This document shows positions 1 to 12,478 of a stretch of DNA of 64,000 nt, piece by piece. How positions within the stretch are numbered: the stretch's first letter is position 1; each line of letters begins with the position of its first letter. This DNA is from Haliotis asinina (Eukaryota > Mollusca > Gastropoda > Lepetellida > Haliotidae), in the NCBI RefSeq assembly GCF_037392515.1, contig NC_090290.1, forward strand, positions 57,672,753 through 57,736,752. Reading direction: 5' to 3'. The position numbers and the translations under genes were made by a program. The notes below the pieces were generated by a model that made no database searches, was not told where the DNA came from, and was given only the letters and a program-made list of their open reading frames with translations.

Positions 1-437
1 AGAACATTTTACCTAAAGAACTCAACACTGATTAATATTTTCAAGGCTTGCACTGACGCTTGTTCTGTGTGTTTGGACTAGGTAAGGCTATCAGAGAAAT
101 ATACGCCTATGTACTTAAAAACACACAACACTTTCTCCGTCAACTTCAGTTGTAAATACCCCATTATTGGGCTTTTCTACGTTAGAAAACTTGTACCCAA
201 TCCTTTTCCTTGAATAAAATATGTGTCAGTCAATAAACATCAAACATCTCAATGACAAACATGTTTAAATGTTTGATTTACACCCAATCAATGTTCTCAG
301 TAACACACCTGTTTCAGGCTCACCCTCCTTTACATACCAGACAGTGGACTGTTCCATTATACCCATAGGTGTTACCCTAATTAACCTTCTAGTTCAGTGT
401 CTGTCAACTGACTGTCTGCCAAATGGGAGATAACCCT
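1..437. other. Non-coding host DNA
   Basis: I see no open frame with recognisable coding character and no clear repeat before the minisatellite that follows. Confidence 0.5.
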
Positions 438-632
438 GGTGTCAGGTGTGCCTAGTGACTTCTGTGCCTAGTGACAGGTGCGCCTCGTGGCTGGTGTGCT
501 CAGTGACAGGTGTGCCTGGTGGCTGGTGTGCCTAGTGACAGGTGTGTTCAGTGACAGGTGTTCTTAGTGACAGGTGTGCCTAGTGGCTGGTGTACCAAGT
601 GACAGGTGTTCTTAGTGACAGGTGTGCCTACA
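438..632. repeat. 16-bp minisatellite
   Basis: About twelve imperfect copies of a 16-bp unit close to GTGACAGGTGTGCCTA. Variants such as GTGGCTGG alternate irregularly with GTGACAGG, and there is no coding frame through the array. Confidence 0.85.
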
Positions 633-1580
633 GGCAAGTGATACATAAAGCACAGACGCTATTACCCTGGGTCCCGTTTCATGAAGTTATTGCAGAGGAT
701 GGTAGGACAAAAGTCCTTGTGGACAAAAGTTCCAAAAGACAAACACCACTTAGGACAAAGCCCAAATGAGGATCTCAGGACAAAACACTAAAGCATGTTC
801 TAAATACGGTTGAAGTGACATGTTTTGATTGAATCTGTGATAATGATTCACTGGATTCTTAAATTAACTTAGAATTTTGTTTGTAAACAGTAATAAGGGT
901 GAAGCTTTGTTACTGATGAGTTGATGTGGATGAACAGTCCAGATTAACTGACTTAAAGAGTATGCTATGAGGAGACATTGAGATCTTAGACTTATGAGAT
1001 CCTTGTGAAACATGACCCTGGTTAAGCCAAGCTGCCAAGGATTAGTGAATACAGTGTATATTATAATAATCTGCCCAGTTAATGGTGTACTTGCTTATTA
1101 TCACATGACCTAACAACCAGTGTGTATTTCACCTTATCACATACCTATCTATGATATGAAGCAGTTTGCCTTGTACTTGTGACAAGGCTAATAAAGAAAA
1201 AGGGGGGGTGTAATAAATGGTTTCGTATTCCACACCCTACAAAGGGGATATAGCTTATCTTTGTATAATGAATGAGCAATCAGTATCATCCTGGGTGGTA
1301 AGAAACTGGCTTTATGTCACTAAGTGCATTGTCTGCTAAACTGAACAGTTATCACATTTTATGACACAAGGTTGTATTAGAGTAGTTTCACACACTAAGC
1401 TTATATAGACGCTCCAACCTGTGACCTTTGGTTAGTATTCCCACCCATACAGATATATCTAACCTACCAAAACTGTGTAAAACACACTCACTCAACAACT
1501 TGTGTGCATAAACATAATGCCTTTCTCGGTGACAACATTCTGGTGTCTTGACATTTTACCTGTAAAACAGATGAAAACAA
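633..1580. other. Non-coding host DNA
   Basis: AT-rich sequence with stops in all frames. I see no gene. Confidence 0.5.
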
Positions 1581-1660
1581 TGAGTGAGTGAGTGAGTGAG
1601 GTTTTATGCCGCTTTTAGCAATGTTACAGCAATATCACAGCCGTGGACAACAGAAATGGA
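1581..1660 (-). mobile_element. SINE family A, 3' fragment
   Basis: It starts with a (TGAG)n run, then GGTTTTATGCCGCTTTTAGCA. This is the reverse complement of the family tail (TTGCTAAAAGCGG, then TCACTCACTC). Only the tail is present; the tRNA-like head is missing. Confidence 0.8.
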
Positions 1661-2289
1661 CCTAATCCCCCTTGATGTTTCATTGATGATTAATTGATGC
1701 CATGTGCTCTTTGAAATATTGACAAATATAAAAATGGATATCTTAAACTCTTGACTGCTTTCCTAGAACAGAACATTTTGCCACATTAACTATGAGGATG
1801 GCTGGATATTGTTGACAATACTTGTGCTTAGTGACCTCTGCAGCCATGACAGAATTAATTACACTTTGTCGCTGTCTGAGATATCTGACTACATTTCATA
1901 ATTCCCTGGTGAACCATTATGACAGGTCAGACAGAATCTAAATAAACCTGACATTCCACAGACTACAGCAGATAGCCTTTGATAAAGGGCAATTACTCTG
2001 GCAGACTAACTGATTGCCATGTATGGCAGTCACAGACAAGTGGGAAGCTAGCCTCAAGGCAATTAGGTTTAGCCTAAATGGTTAGTACGTCTTTGTTTTA
2101 TCACAAAGTTTTAGCTGAAGCTATACTGACTTTTGCTGAGAAGCACACTTGTAACCAGTAACAAACTGGTGTCAGATCAAACTCTAGATCTAGCACGATC
2201 TTTTCATGGCATCCAACATACAGCATCATGGCATGTGGAATATCACCACACTGAGTAACTGATGAGTGAATCGTCAGTGACATAAGTAA
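1661..2289. other. Non-coding host DNA
   Basis: No supported gene. The sequence is AT-rich with stops in all frames. Confidence 0.5.
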
Positions 2290-2870
2290 AGTGTCATAAC
2301 TGCCTCACATAAAGCATCTCAACAGCCTCATGTAAAGTGTCATAACTTAGTCAAGAAAAGTGTCAGGTAAGATATAATACCTGACCAAAAATAACATCAT
2401 AATGGTCTCAGGTAAAATGTCATAATGACCACAGGCAAAATGTGAAGTGAAGTGTCATAATGGCCTCAAGTAAGTCATAATGGCCTTAATGAAGTGTCAT
2501 AATGGCCTCAAGTAAGTCATAATGGCCTCAAGTAAGTCATAATGGCCTCAGAGAAAATGCTATATTGGCCCAAAGTAAATTGTCATAATGGCTTCACGTA
2601 AAATCTCATAATGGCCTCAGAAGAAATGTCATACAAGCCTGAGGCAGTGTGTCACAATGGCCTCAGGTAAAATGTCATCATGCCCACAGGTAAAATGTCA
2701 TAATGGCCACAGGTAAAATGTCATAATGGCCACAGGTAAAATGTCATAATGGCCACAGGTAAAATGTCATAATGGCCACAGGTAAAATGTCATAATGGCC
2801 TCTGGCTAATTCATAATGGTATGAAATGTAAAGTGAAAATGGCCTCAGGTAAAAAGTCAAAATGGTCTTG
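2290..2870. repeat. 23-bp tandem repeat with homogenised core
   Basis: Degenerate copies of a unit close to AAAATGTCATAATGGCC plus ACAGGT span about 580 bp. From roughly 2655 to 2800 the copies are almost identical with an exact 23-bp period, while the flanks are diverged, as expected if expansion happens in the centre. Confidence 0.85.
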
Positions 2871-5480
2871 ATAATGATCAGTGAATATCAAGTGTAAACA
2901 AGACAAGTACAGAGTACATGTTAGAAGTTGTTATTCAAATGTAATCTCTTTGTAACCTGTGTAGATGGAGTTACAATGTTTCAACCAACAAGCTGCAATG
3001 TTCTCTGTAGTGACATGGTGTAAGCCCTAACCCGATGATGAAACTTTTCATTTCAAATTAATAATTTTGCTAGTGGTAAAAGCTCTGCCACAACCTCATA
3101 CACATCAAAGTTGCAATTTGTAACTGCAAAAGATTTTCATGGTCGAGTGTGAGAGTATTTTGTACTTTACTAAGAAAGTGTAATCCCAAATACAATGTAT
3201 GTTACAGTATAGTCTCCTTGATGCTGTACTGGTGTATATATATGGGATAAAGTCACTGGGTGCTGTGAAATTCTGAACTGGGCACCAGCAATGTTAATTT
3301 TATTTCTTGTCACATAAACAATATTTCATATACCTCTACCTAGTATACAATTAATGTGTCATGATAAATGAGGGGCCTTTTGTTTTAATTTATTTTTGGT
3401 GGCCATTTGATATTTTAAGGATATTCACTTTATTCTTCGAGGAGGCATTGAACTACTCCACTTTCACTCATTAGACAATCTAGGAACTACATGTAAGTTG
3501 AATATATGGTACCTGACAGTACCTTGTGTAATACTCAATATATCTCCTGCCTAATTGTTATGTATTTGCCATGATAATGCCCCACCCAGCGACAGGCGTC
3601 TCAGTATATCACCGTATGCCCTGCCTAATGACGCTGGTATATCTGGCTAATGTATCCGCCAGTGACAGGTATACCAGTAAACCACATCATACATTGTGCT
3701 AATGACCACTGTATATCATCATTACGCCCATTTTATGGCAGTGTGGAAACTTCTGAATGGCTTTGTTCTGTGCGGTTTGAAACGAAAGCCTCGCGCTTCA
3801 CTGTCGAAATTTTCACACGTAGCCGCCCAATTCAGTATCCAACGATACACGATTTGTAACCTTTGATCTGTTAACTGGTCAACTTGCCCCCGACCTGACG
3901 GGCATCAACAAGTACACTGCCTCGAAACAAGGTGGTGTCAGGCCAGAATTCACAGCAATCTGGCGTTATTAAAACTTGTTATGCACCAGAAACCATTTAT
4001 CGGTATACCAGCACTCTTCATAAGTACATATCTCTGATTTTACAAGAAAGGTACATAGTCGCGGGGATTGTAGTCTCATATCCGTCATTTTACCTACACA
4101 CCATATTTTGCACATCTTCTCTGAGACCTTCGAGTTTACCGGCGTACGATGCAGAGCTGCTGATTGGGCTGTTTCTGAGGTGCATGAACGGGGGCCGGAT
4201 CAAAACCATTTGTGTCATTTATCGGTTGGTGCTTCCTTAACAATTTCGTTGCAAATGTTTGGAAAAGGTGTCTTATCAATGTTGTATAAGAAACACATAC
4301 ATAATCGATTGCCCTGTACAACTAGTTCTACATTCTGTTACGATGAACCACTCGTTATTTCAACTTCGTCTTCTGTCTTCAGATGTCACGACTAAGAAAA
4401 ACAACCGACCAATGTCTATTAATGTTTCTCAGATCGGCGAGAGAAATTCTACTCTGACATGCAGACGGGACAAGGAGATGGAGAAGTCCCTAAGAAACAA
4501 ATTAGACAGGAGTCCTGTTCGAGTTTGGATTGCCTATCACAGCAGAGAGTAACAGTTGTCTTGGGTTCCTTTTGGATATTGTGCGGTAGATAAATATTTC
4601 TAATAGTTTTAAATGAGTTTATGAGTGGGACTAAATGTCATTATAGAAACAAAGCTTAAGAATAGGCTCCTGGCATAATTACCTAATAGAATCTCTGTGG
4701 CATCCGAGAAGCCTGCATGTGGGAGTTAGTCAAGGACGCCAAGTTATCGCCAAACGGATCATGTTAATAGCGATCCCATGTCAATTACACGCTGGTAAAA
4801 GTTTTCCCTGGAGATGTCGGATGTTACAGGAGGGTATGGGCAATAAATGATTCATGACTAAAGTGCATGTTAGATATGAGCATGCAACCACCATGGCCGT
4901 CGTACAGACCCGAGGTTAACATTGGTCTGATATATAATCATGTAAAAGATGAACGAGCCTAACTGGTAATAATGCCATGTTTGACTAAACGACAAAATGC
5001 CAATATCAACAAAGAGGAACCCCCTTGGATACGATGCCTGTTTGACTAAACGACGAAATGCCAGTATCAACAAAGAGGAACCCCTGGATACGATGACTGT
5101 TTCCAATGTATGCCTAGTCTGTGATACAGATCCTGAAACAAATAAATTCAAGAAACATGTGACAAATCTCGAGTTCCACAGAGATGAAGAAAGACATTGG
5201 TCTCCTTTTAATTCAATTTTGTGATTTTGTTTTGTACAGGGAGTTTATTTCTGTAAAATATGTCTATTTCAGAGACAGGATGTTCCTCGAATGTTTGCCT
5301 TAAAATGCGAGTAACGGGATCGGGTGTTCAGGCTTTCTGACTTTGTTGATGTGCACATCGATGTTCATGACGTCAGGCTCGAGTCACTGGATTGTCTCGC
5401 CCATATTCAATTATTGTATTGTAATGTATCTGAATTCATTTGAGGAGACGTTTGATTTCAAGTTACTATTCCAGAGAGTC
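2871..5480. other. Non-coding host DNA with small repeats
   Basis: About 3140-3206 carries a plus-strand SINE family B tail (ACTTTACTAAGAAAGTG followed by AATCCCAAAT). About 4978-5101 is a two-copy tandem duplication with a 61-bp period. About 5308-5425 resembles a third SINE family whose minus copies occur near 6812-6965, 7669-7915 and 59930-60112. I found no convincing coding exon; the small frames around 3.6-4.5 kb overlap each other and have no recognisable domain. Confidence 0.5.
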
Positions 5481-5481
5481 T

Positions 5482-5640
5482 GCCGGGTAGCCTAGTGGTT
5501 AAAGTGTTCGCTCGTCACCCCGAAGACCCGGTTTCGAGTCTCTACATGGATACAATGTGTGAAGTCCACTTCTCGTGTCCATCGTCCTGATATTGCTGGA
5601 ATATTTCCATAATCATCGTAAAACTAAATTCACTCACTAC
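5482..5640 (+). mobile_element. tRNA-derived SINE, family A
   Basis: The A-box-like GTAGCCTAGTGGTTAAAG and a mutated B box head the element. The tail GATATTGCTGGAATATT ends in AAATTCACTCACTA. It lies directly beside the Tc1/mariner fragment. Confidence 0.85.
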
Positions 5641-5894
5641 CAGTCCTGTGTTAACGTAGTATCCAGCAGGTTGATATCCTGCACTGATAGGTCACTGGTC
5701 CACAAGTCCCAAAGGTGCTCGATGGGATTGATATCCAGATATATCTCTGGCCAAGGAATTGTATTGGTTGCATTCTGACGTAAATAATCAGCTACTGCCC
5801 ATGGACGGTAGGGTCTAGCATAATAGTCCATGAATACTAGTCTGGTTGCCAAGCGATGGTTATCAAGACGTGGAATTACAACCCGTTTAAGCAT
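5637..5894 (-). pseudogene. Tc1/mariner transposase C-terminal fragment
   Basis: An 85-residue minus-strand frame keeps the transposase signature around the second catalytic aspartate (FMDYYARPYRPWAV; the usual form is a D followed by NARPH) and the end of the DDE domain (LDINPIEHLWD, the family's DLNPIEHLWD). The N-terminal DNA-binding domain and first catalytic Asp are absent. The sequence upstream on the minus strand (5895-6170) is out of frame and interrupted. In cut-and-paste elements this enzyme moves the transposon; here it is a dead remnant. The 3' end abuts a SINE. Confidence 0.8.
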
Positions 5895-6159
5895 GCCACC
5901 TTGATGTTTGGTTCCATTACGTGGGCCTCGGACTGAAATGAGGTCCAGCTTTCTCTAATGGGAATTCATTGTCCAGAATCAGTAATGTTTTGTCGGTGTA
6001 ATAGGTCAGTCATTCTTGCAATGGTCAGCACATTTTGGATTATGCTATGGGAGTTTAATTCTGACCACTGTGCATTTGACCAGATTTTGAATGGTACCAG
6101 TGTACACTTATCAGATGGGTACACAAAATTCGTGGTCTACCAGTTGTCAACCTACCACG

Positions 6160-6320
6160 AGATAGATGGCTGAGTGGGTTAGATCGCTGACTTTGTGATT
6201 AGGTTCATCTCACTATATGTGTGGGTTCGATTCCCGGGTCAGACTCATCCTAAAGAAGTACTAGAATTTCTACTCCGCTGCTAAACTGTATTCCCTAACA
6301 CAACATTTGTAATATACTTT
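6160..6320 (+). mobile_element. tRNA-derived SINE, family B
   Basis: The head GATGGCTGAGTGGGTTAGAT resembles a tRNA A box and GGGTTCGATTCC is a B box. The tail contains AGTACTAGAATTTCTACT. The same family occurs at 20860 and 23302. Confidence 0.75.
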
Positions 6321-6473
6321 GGGGCTGACTTACAAACGCTCATTTTCACTGAGGATGATTCACATGGTGTTGGGACTTGGGTGTCGGGTGTTGGGTGTCG
6401 GGTGTCGGTTGTCCTTAATCCCCAAGGAAACGATGGCGGCTTCCAAACGTCTCGATCCAGGTTTTCAGTAACC

Positions 6474-6612
6474 GGGTGGTGGGGTAGACTAGTGGTTAAA
6501 GCGTTCGCTCATCACGTCAAAGACCCAGGTTCGATTCTCTACATATGAATGAGTTTGTAAGCCGTGATGTTACTAAATATTGCTTAAAGCGGTGCAAAAT
6601 TAAATTCACTCC
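6474..6612 (+). mobile_element. tRNA-derived SINE, family A
   Basis: The head is GGGTAGACTAGTGGTTAAAG and the B box is GGTTCGATTC. The tail TTGCTTAAAGCGG ends in AAATTCACTC. Confidence 0.85.
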
Positions 6613-7931
6613 CACACAGTGTTCCCGGCTGTTCAATACTGGTTTCATAAATAACTATACAGAATGGGATTGACATGTTCTAGACAATCCAACATGTTTC
6701 AGGTGATGTGCATGATAGGACATGGAAGTGACTTCCTCATGCAATTGCCTTCAACCGCACGCGCGTGGACAGGTATTTGTACTGTAAAGGTTCATAAATG
6801 GCATTCATTTTCGGTATGATCATGCTGTGCTCAGCAATATTCCAGCTACACGACGCCGGTCCTTAATGGTCCAGTCAGGAAAACTCAGTCCAGTGATTGA
6901 CATGATGAACATCAATCGGCGTAATTGGGATATCGTGACATGCATCGACGTTCCATGCTAAAGAACAGATGTTTGTTATAACAACGTGTTGTTGTGTCTT
7001 TATCAACAACAGGTCCAATATGATTTCCTCCACGCCCTAAGGATAAGCTTTGTACATGAGTGTTTTTCACCACACAAGATCAGCAGCTAGTTGGCTAGGT
7101 AATCAATCGGGGCTTCGTCACTGATCTTGCCTGTTCGACTCTCCATATCTAAGCAGATATCTACGCGCTAAGAACAGGTCTTTTCTTTTTAAGAATAAAC
7201 AAGAACAGTTCTTACAAAATCTGTATTTATTCAAATAAACAAACAAACAAAACGTTTTGGGCATAAATTGAGCTTCTACTTAACAAAACATAATCTTAGT
7301 AACAGGTGTGTAAAAAACCATAAATGTTATCCACCTTCAACAACTTAAACACTTGGATAACCAGATAACACGATGAAAAGGCGTGTATAACGCTGTTAGC
7401 ATCTAGTTTTGAAATAATTTTGATACTGCCTTTGATACGAGTTGATGTGATTATGGGCTTGTTGGGTTGGAGTAATGATCGCGTTTATGTATACACAGGT
7501 CACATGTATTGTCTTTGCAAGTGTCGGTGAACTGTTTTGTTACCTTAGAGCCTACCCTATACAGCGAACGCATGCACTATTTTACTTCCGTGTGTACACA
7601 GATTTACCTTAGTAACGATACACACATATTTATGCTCTATGGAAACGCATTTGCTCAGGTAAGTTTGTTTGGTTTTTAACGCTGCAGTCAGCAATATTCC
7701 AGTTACAGTCTGTGTGTCAGTTGAAGGGACCTTCGTATTTAAAATACTTCGAGTTATTCGAAGCATGACATCAACGAAAATTGGCGATAAAAAAGATCAA
7801 GCATTGACTTCGAGACAACCGTGGTTTCGACACAACGATGGCGATGGCCGCCAGTAAATAGTCGAGTCTGGGAAGACAATCCAGCGATTGACATCATGAT
7901 CATCGCTGCAGATCAAGTCTAAAATGGATTT
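6613..7931. other. Non-coding host DNA with SINE family C remnants
   Basis: Minus-strand remnants of a third SINE-like family (core CAGTGATTGACATGATGA.CATC) are visible at about 6812-6965 and 7669-7915. The second is split by unrelated sequence. I see no supported exon. Confidence 0.5.
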
Positions 7932-8092
7932 TGTGAGTGAGTAAGGTTTTACAACGCTCTTAGCAATATGCCCGCAATATCACGGAACTCCAGAAATGGG
8001 CTTCACATAGTGTACCCATGTGGCGAATGGAACATGTATCTTCGGCGTGAGAAGCGAACGTTTTAACCACTTGACTACCCATTGCCCCGGGG
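7932..8092 (-). mobile_element. tRNA-derived SINE, family A
   Basis: Full-length minus copy. It opens with GTGAGTGAGTAAGGTTTTACA, carries GGGCTTCACATAGTGTACCC, and ends with the inverted head AACGTTTTAACCAC. Confidence 0.85.
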
Positions 8093-10816
8093 TAAGTGAG
8101 TAATATCACCCTATAACTCCCGGAGGAACTTGTATACCTATCTCGCCGGTGACACAGTACTGTAATTACACAAACGCAGATTTGCTCCAGACGAACGAAA
8201 GTCAAGTGAAGGGACCCCAACCCTGCTGACGTCAGCATCGCATACACAGCTATATAAACACTCATTTAGTACTTCCCGCAAACAGACGAACCAAACCTTC
8301 TCCTGGCTTCAGCGTACCACAAAACTAATGGAAAACATTTCTGTCAAATCGGGAAAATGTCAGGCTGGTCAGTGTGATCGAGCCCTCTCTCCAGGGTGTC
8401 CCAGATTGCCTATTTATTTTCCAGCTATTCTTGTCGTAGGAAGAACCATTTGTACAGATGTGTGGTGGGAGGATACTTTGTGAGGACACCAAGATGTCCA
8501 TCTTCATGTCTTTAGATCCACCTCTAAACTAGATACCCACATTAAGTGCCATTACACCATTTCAATAACCATGCAGAGGCATGACAGTTTTATTCGGACT
8601 TAGTCAGGTTTTCCTCTTAACTTAGCGTGTCATGTCTTCAATACAATAATGGATATTAATACAATGGATATTCGACGTTTTTGTAACTAGACGTCCGATG
8701 TTTTCTTGACACTACACCAGGGTGACAAATATATGCATGTCCTCAAACTCGGTCCTGCTTCCCTACTGAGTCTGACACACCGTGAACGTTATGACGTGAT
8801 GACGTCACAATACTGTGCAAAGATTAAATCTGAGTTGAAAGAGTCGTTTGTAATGGTCATCATCTTAAAGTACTGTTCCTAAAACAGCGGGCAAACAGCG
8901 GATCGAGCAGAGACAAGCGTGTTCGAGAAAGCCTTAACTCGAGATGCTACTTATAACGATAGATCGGTATATCGTCTCTAATACGATCAATTTTATTAAT
9001 AGGACGATAGGCACCAACGCTGGGTTTCAGTTCTGGAAATATATATGCCAACAATTCGGTGATCCTGGAATTCTCCTTGACAACCAGTCTGCTGCTGGCT
9101 ACTGGAAGTAATATTTGGCAACAATGCGAGTAATCAATTGCAATAAGCAGGAGGATATGGAATCTGTATCGTTGAATACCCAAAAGGCCGATTCCAAAGA
9201 GGCATGATCTAAGAACATGATAATTGCAGTGGCATTATATACGCCATTTAGTATCACTTACAGTCGGACAAAAAGCGCTGCGGATTCCTTAATCAAATTT
9301 GCTGGGACCACGAATCGACCGGGTCGAGATTTGGTTTAACAGTCCTTTAGCACAGCACTCAGAAACGACTGTCGAAGAGTTCGCTTTGTCTTCACGACCA
9401 CCCATTACAGGGATTAAATTTCAACAAATCAATCGTGACGTCCCAGCGACACTGATATCGACCGCGAAGTCCCGGATGTAGCATCTCCGTGGTATAACGT
9501 CGATAGCAATCTGCAGAAAGTGGGCACGTGCATGGCCAAGTTTAACGGAAATCACGTCGACAGATGCATGTGTTGTGGGCAGAAATGGATGGTTAGTTTA
9601 GGATATTACCTTGGCAAGAGGCGAAATTAATCTAGGCAATAGACAGCAGTTTCACTAATTTACTCTGGGTATATGGTTGCACACTATTAGCCACATCGGT
9701 TATTCGGTGCACATCTTCATATAATTTATCATAATTGAACGAATGGCATTGTACATTACATTGGGTAATCGAGGGTGTACCAAATGAAAGGATGTGTGTG
9801 CAGGTTTAGCATAAGATAAGCAAATCTGTCGGACACCCTGTAGAGCGGTATTCTCCATAATCTGGACTACTCTCAGTCCCGGAAATGGTTCTAAAGCTGT
9901 AAGAAAATGCTTTATAACCCGGACTTTCTCAATCTCTCAATTGTAAGGGACAGAGAGAAGGGGGGGGGGGGGCTGTCGGGGCTATCTCACGCTAAGCGCC
10001 TAGCACCTACCCACCTGCTGCAATCACTTTGATAATCCAGATTATTTCTGCGTCAAGTTCTATGGCCTGATATCAACGCGGCTGCACTTGTCAGCGATAT
10101 ATTACGTTTGAGTGGGATCAGTAATACTTCCCATTGCGCCGTGTCTATGGTTTCTATCGACACTCAAAGCACAGAGCTTTGATTAAATGGTAGTCCTGAA
10201 AACAGGCACCAGATGGTGGTGAAGAGTCCGGATCCCTATTGTAATACAGGAAGGATCCATATTGTAATACATGAACTACAATAAATTAAGAGATCTGGGA
10301 AAGTAATATCGGTAAACAATGGTCATAGCAAGTGTATATGTACACGTATAACATAATCAGCGCTCAACGACGACATATATCCACACGCATATAGAACACT
10401 GGTTTTGCATGATCCTCCTTACTTCTCGGCAAATAGCTCTTGCACTGATCTTTTCCGTTCTCGAATGGTGTCTTTCGAATCCGTTTTGCAAAGTTTGTCT
10501 TCACTCGGATCCTAGTAACCTCATTCGGATGTGCTCGGCACATTCCGCCAACAACCGTGGCTATTAATGGCGTCGTGACGGTAAACCGTAATTGCCAGAT
10601 TCCATCGAAATTAGTGCGTAGAACACGAAATCCGTTTAACAAGAAACGCTATTCCGCGGTACGCCGTAATTAGATGTACACTTCCCTTTGAGAACCAACA
10701 ACCAAACGCAAACAATTTGAACTGCCATATGAGAATAACAGAAAACAATTCCAATATAGAATCGTCCTGTTCGACGTCAAGCGAGACAGGCCGGGTGGTC
10801 ATAATGGGAGAGTCCG
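8093..10816. other. Non-coding host DNA
   Basis: Contains a 12-base G run near 9961-9972 and a short direct duplication near 10230-10270 (GGATCC...ATTGTAATAC twice). I found no recognisable coding domain. The part just below 10817 is probably 3' UTR of the Ly6-like gene. Confidence 0.45.
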
Positions 10817-11086
10817 TTAATGATCCAATATACGTCCAACAACAATTCCAAAGATGAGAATAAGAAGCATCCCTATATTTATGACGTCACTGCGTCCGCC
10901 ATTACACATGTCTCTGTCGTCACAACACTGGCGTTTAATACAGCCAAGCACGTGGTGGTTCTTCCGAGTGGTACAGTCGGAAAACTGGTTGTCCGTGACG
11001 GGGACGCATGCCCCAGCAGAACAGGTTCTAATCACAGACCTGTGGATATTGCCTGTGTGGTTCTGGTCCAACGAGTACTCCACTTT
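10817..11086 (-). CDS. Ly6/uPAR-like GPI-anchored protein, last coding exon
   Basis: The exon starts after a good minus-strand acceptor (TTGTTGTGTTGCAG, then AAAGTG) and encodes 89 residues. They carry the C-terminal half of a three-finger (Ly6/uPAR) domain: cysteines in RTCSAGACVP, DCTT and LGC, then the diagnostic CCDDRDMCN. A hydrophobic tail follows (INIGMLLILIFGIVVG), ending in a few polar residues, which fits a GPI-attachment signal. Such proteins are small extracellular, membrane-tethered proteins that modulate receptors. The phase-0 junction matches the donor of the exon at 11625-11743. The N-glycosylation sequon QNHT is visible. The specific ligand cannot be inferred. Confidence 0.8.
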   Translation of the reverse strand, partial: KVEYSLDQNHTGNIHRSVIRTCSAGACVPVTDNQFSDCTTRKNHHVLGCIKRQCCDDRDMCNGGRSDVINIGMLLILIFGIVVGRILDH

Positions 11087-11204
11087 CTGCAACACAACAG
11101 GGAAGGCATGAATATCAGTGGGATAATACGTAAATGATATTTGATATTTTGATTTTTTAAATTTAGGTTGGGGGTGAAAACATATTCGTGTCAACAACAT
11201 TTTT

Positions 11205-11520
11205 AAAGTGAACAGTACTTGTTAACAACATTCTCACCACGAAGGGCGTTGTTTATATTCTCATCATGAATTCGAAGGCGGCAGGTGAACAAAATTCTCA
11301 CCATGAACGGCATTGGTTAACACTCTCACCATGAAGCCGGCAGGTCAACACCATTCCCACCATCTATAGAGGGCAGGTCAACAACATTCCCACCATTAAT
11401 AGAGGGCAGGTCAACAACATTCCCACCATTTATAGAGGGCAGGTCAACAGCATTCTTACTGTGAGGCCGGTAGGTCAACAACATTCTCACCACCAAGCCG
11501 GCAGGTTCTCACCACAAAGG
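11205..11520. repeat. 33-bp tandem repeat in intron
   Basis: Imperfect copies of a roughly 33-bp unit containing GGTCAACAACATTCCCACCA and AGAGGGCA. The array lies in the intron between the two Ly6-like exons. Confidence 0.8.
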
Positions 11521-11624
11521 TGCCTATCAACCAATCTCACAAATGGACAAATCAACCAGTCTCACGGCGAATTTGGCAAATCAACCAATCTCTCCATTTA
11601 AAGGGTCAAGGCACCGAATCTCAC

Positions 11625-11743
11625 CATGCAAGAGCTCCGATCCGAGGCGCAGGTCATCTTCGCAGCTTTGTAGTTTCCATCCGGGTCCTCGTCACAGTTG
11701 TCTGCTATGCACTTCCAGCACTGGAGGGAGGCTGCGCACTCAA
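11625..11743 (-). CDS. Ly6/uPAR-like protein, N-terminal domain exon
   Basis: A minus-strand exon bounded by acceptor CCGTTCCAG and donor ATG|GTGAGA, phase 1 to phase 0, encodes 39 residues plus a split codon. It contains LQCWKCIADNC and MTCASDRSSCM, the first cysteine cluster of a three-finger fold, where LxCxxC usually follows signal-peptide cleavage. Joining in phase to the exon at 10817-11086 gives the expected order of cysteines. The signal-peptide exon should lie at higher coordinates on the minus strand. I could not identify it, and it may sit in a distant 5' exon. Confidence 0.75.
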
Positions 11744-12278
11744 CTGGAACGGAACAGGACATGATGACGACTTCCGATTGCAAAAAAGAATTTACAGCTT
11801 CGCCATTGGTTGATCAAACATCCTAAACTGTGTATGACGACGAGCTAAACAGCAGCATTGCCAGCCTCGTGCGATAAAGGATTGCTTTCAGGAAGTAATA
11901 TTGTTTCACTGACAAGCGTTAGTATATGTAATAGTGTCTAAATGTATCTTCGATGGCATGAGATAATGCCACATATGAGCAGTGTCAGATCAGCAGTGTT
12001 AATTTCCAGCCTGTCAGCCAGACAGGCAACTCATCAACTCCCTCGCCTTGAAACTAGTTGCCTCTTCTTAAAGAACCCAAATTGTAGCATGTGCTATTGT
12101 TTGTGCTTACACTTTCCCGGTGAAATACAGATACGAGTACTTGTGGTCGGTTTAGTCCCATACTGGATTCGAACCCATACTCTCAGAATGAAGCACCTAT
12201 ACTGAAACACACGGTCCGCGATCATATATCCACTCTACTCGTCACTACATGGTTGGAATAATGCCGTTGTGACATAAA
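11744..12278. other. Non-coding; minus-strand SINE family B copy
   Basis: About 12070-12192 reads, on the minus strand, GGGTTCGAATCCAGTATGGG followed by a tail with GTACTCGTATCTG, a diverged family B SINE. No signal-peptide exon is evident here. Confidence 0.5.
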
Positions 12279-12478
12279 GTCCAACTACACCCACTCAGTA
12301 TACGACAAGAAATTGAGTTTAACTACTGGTAACTCATTGATGTAACTACACCCACTCAGTATACGACAAGAAATTGAGTTTAACTACTGGTAACTCATTG
12401 ATGTAACTACACCCACTCAGTATACACAAGAAATTGAGTTTGACTACTGGTAACTCATTGATGTAACTACTCGTCTTA
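12279..12478. repeat. 61-bp tandem repeat
   Basis: Just over three near-identical copies of a 61-bp unit beginning AACTACACCCACTCAGTATA. The apparent minus-strand reading frame here (repeating SYINELPVVKLNFL) comes from the repeat and is not a gene. Confidence 0.9.

Noticed and set aside
4108..4552. Overlapping plus-strand frames of about 95 codons
   Set aside because: Three frames overlap on the same stretch and none has recognisable motifs or splice support.
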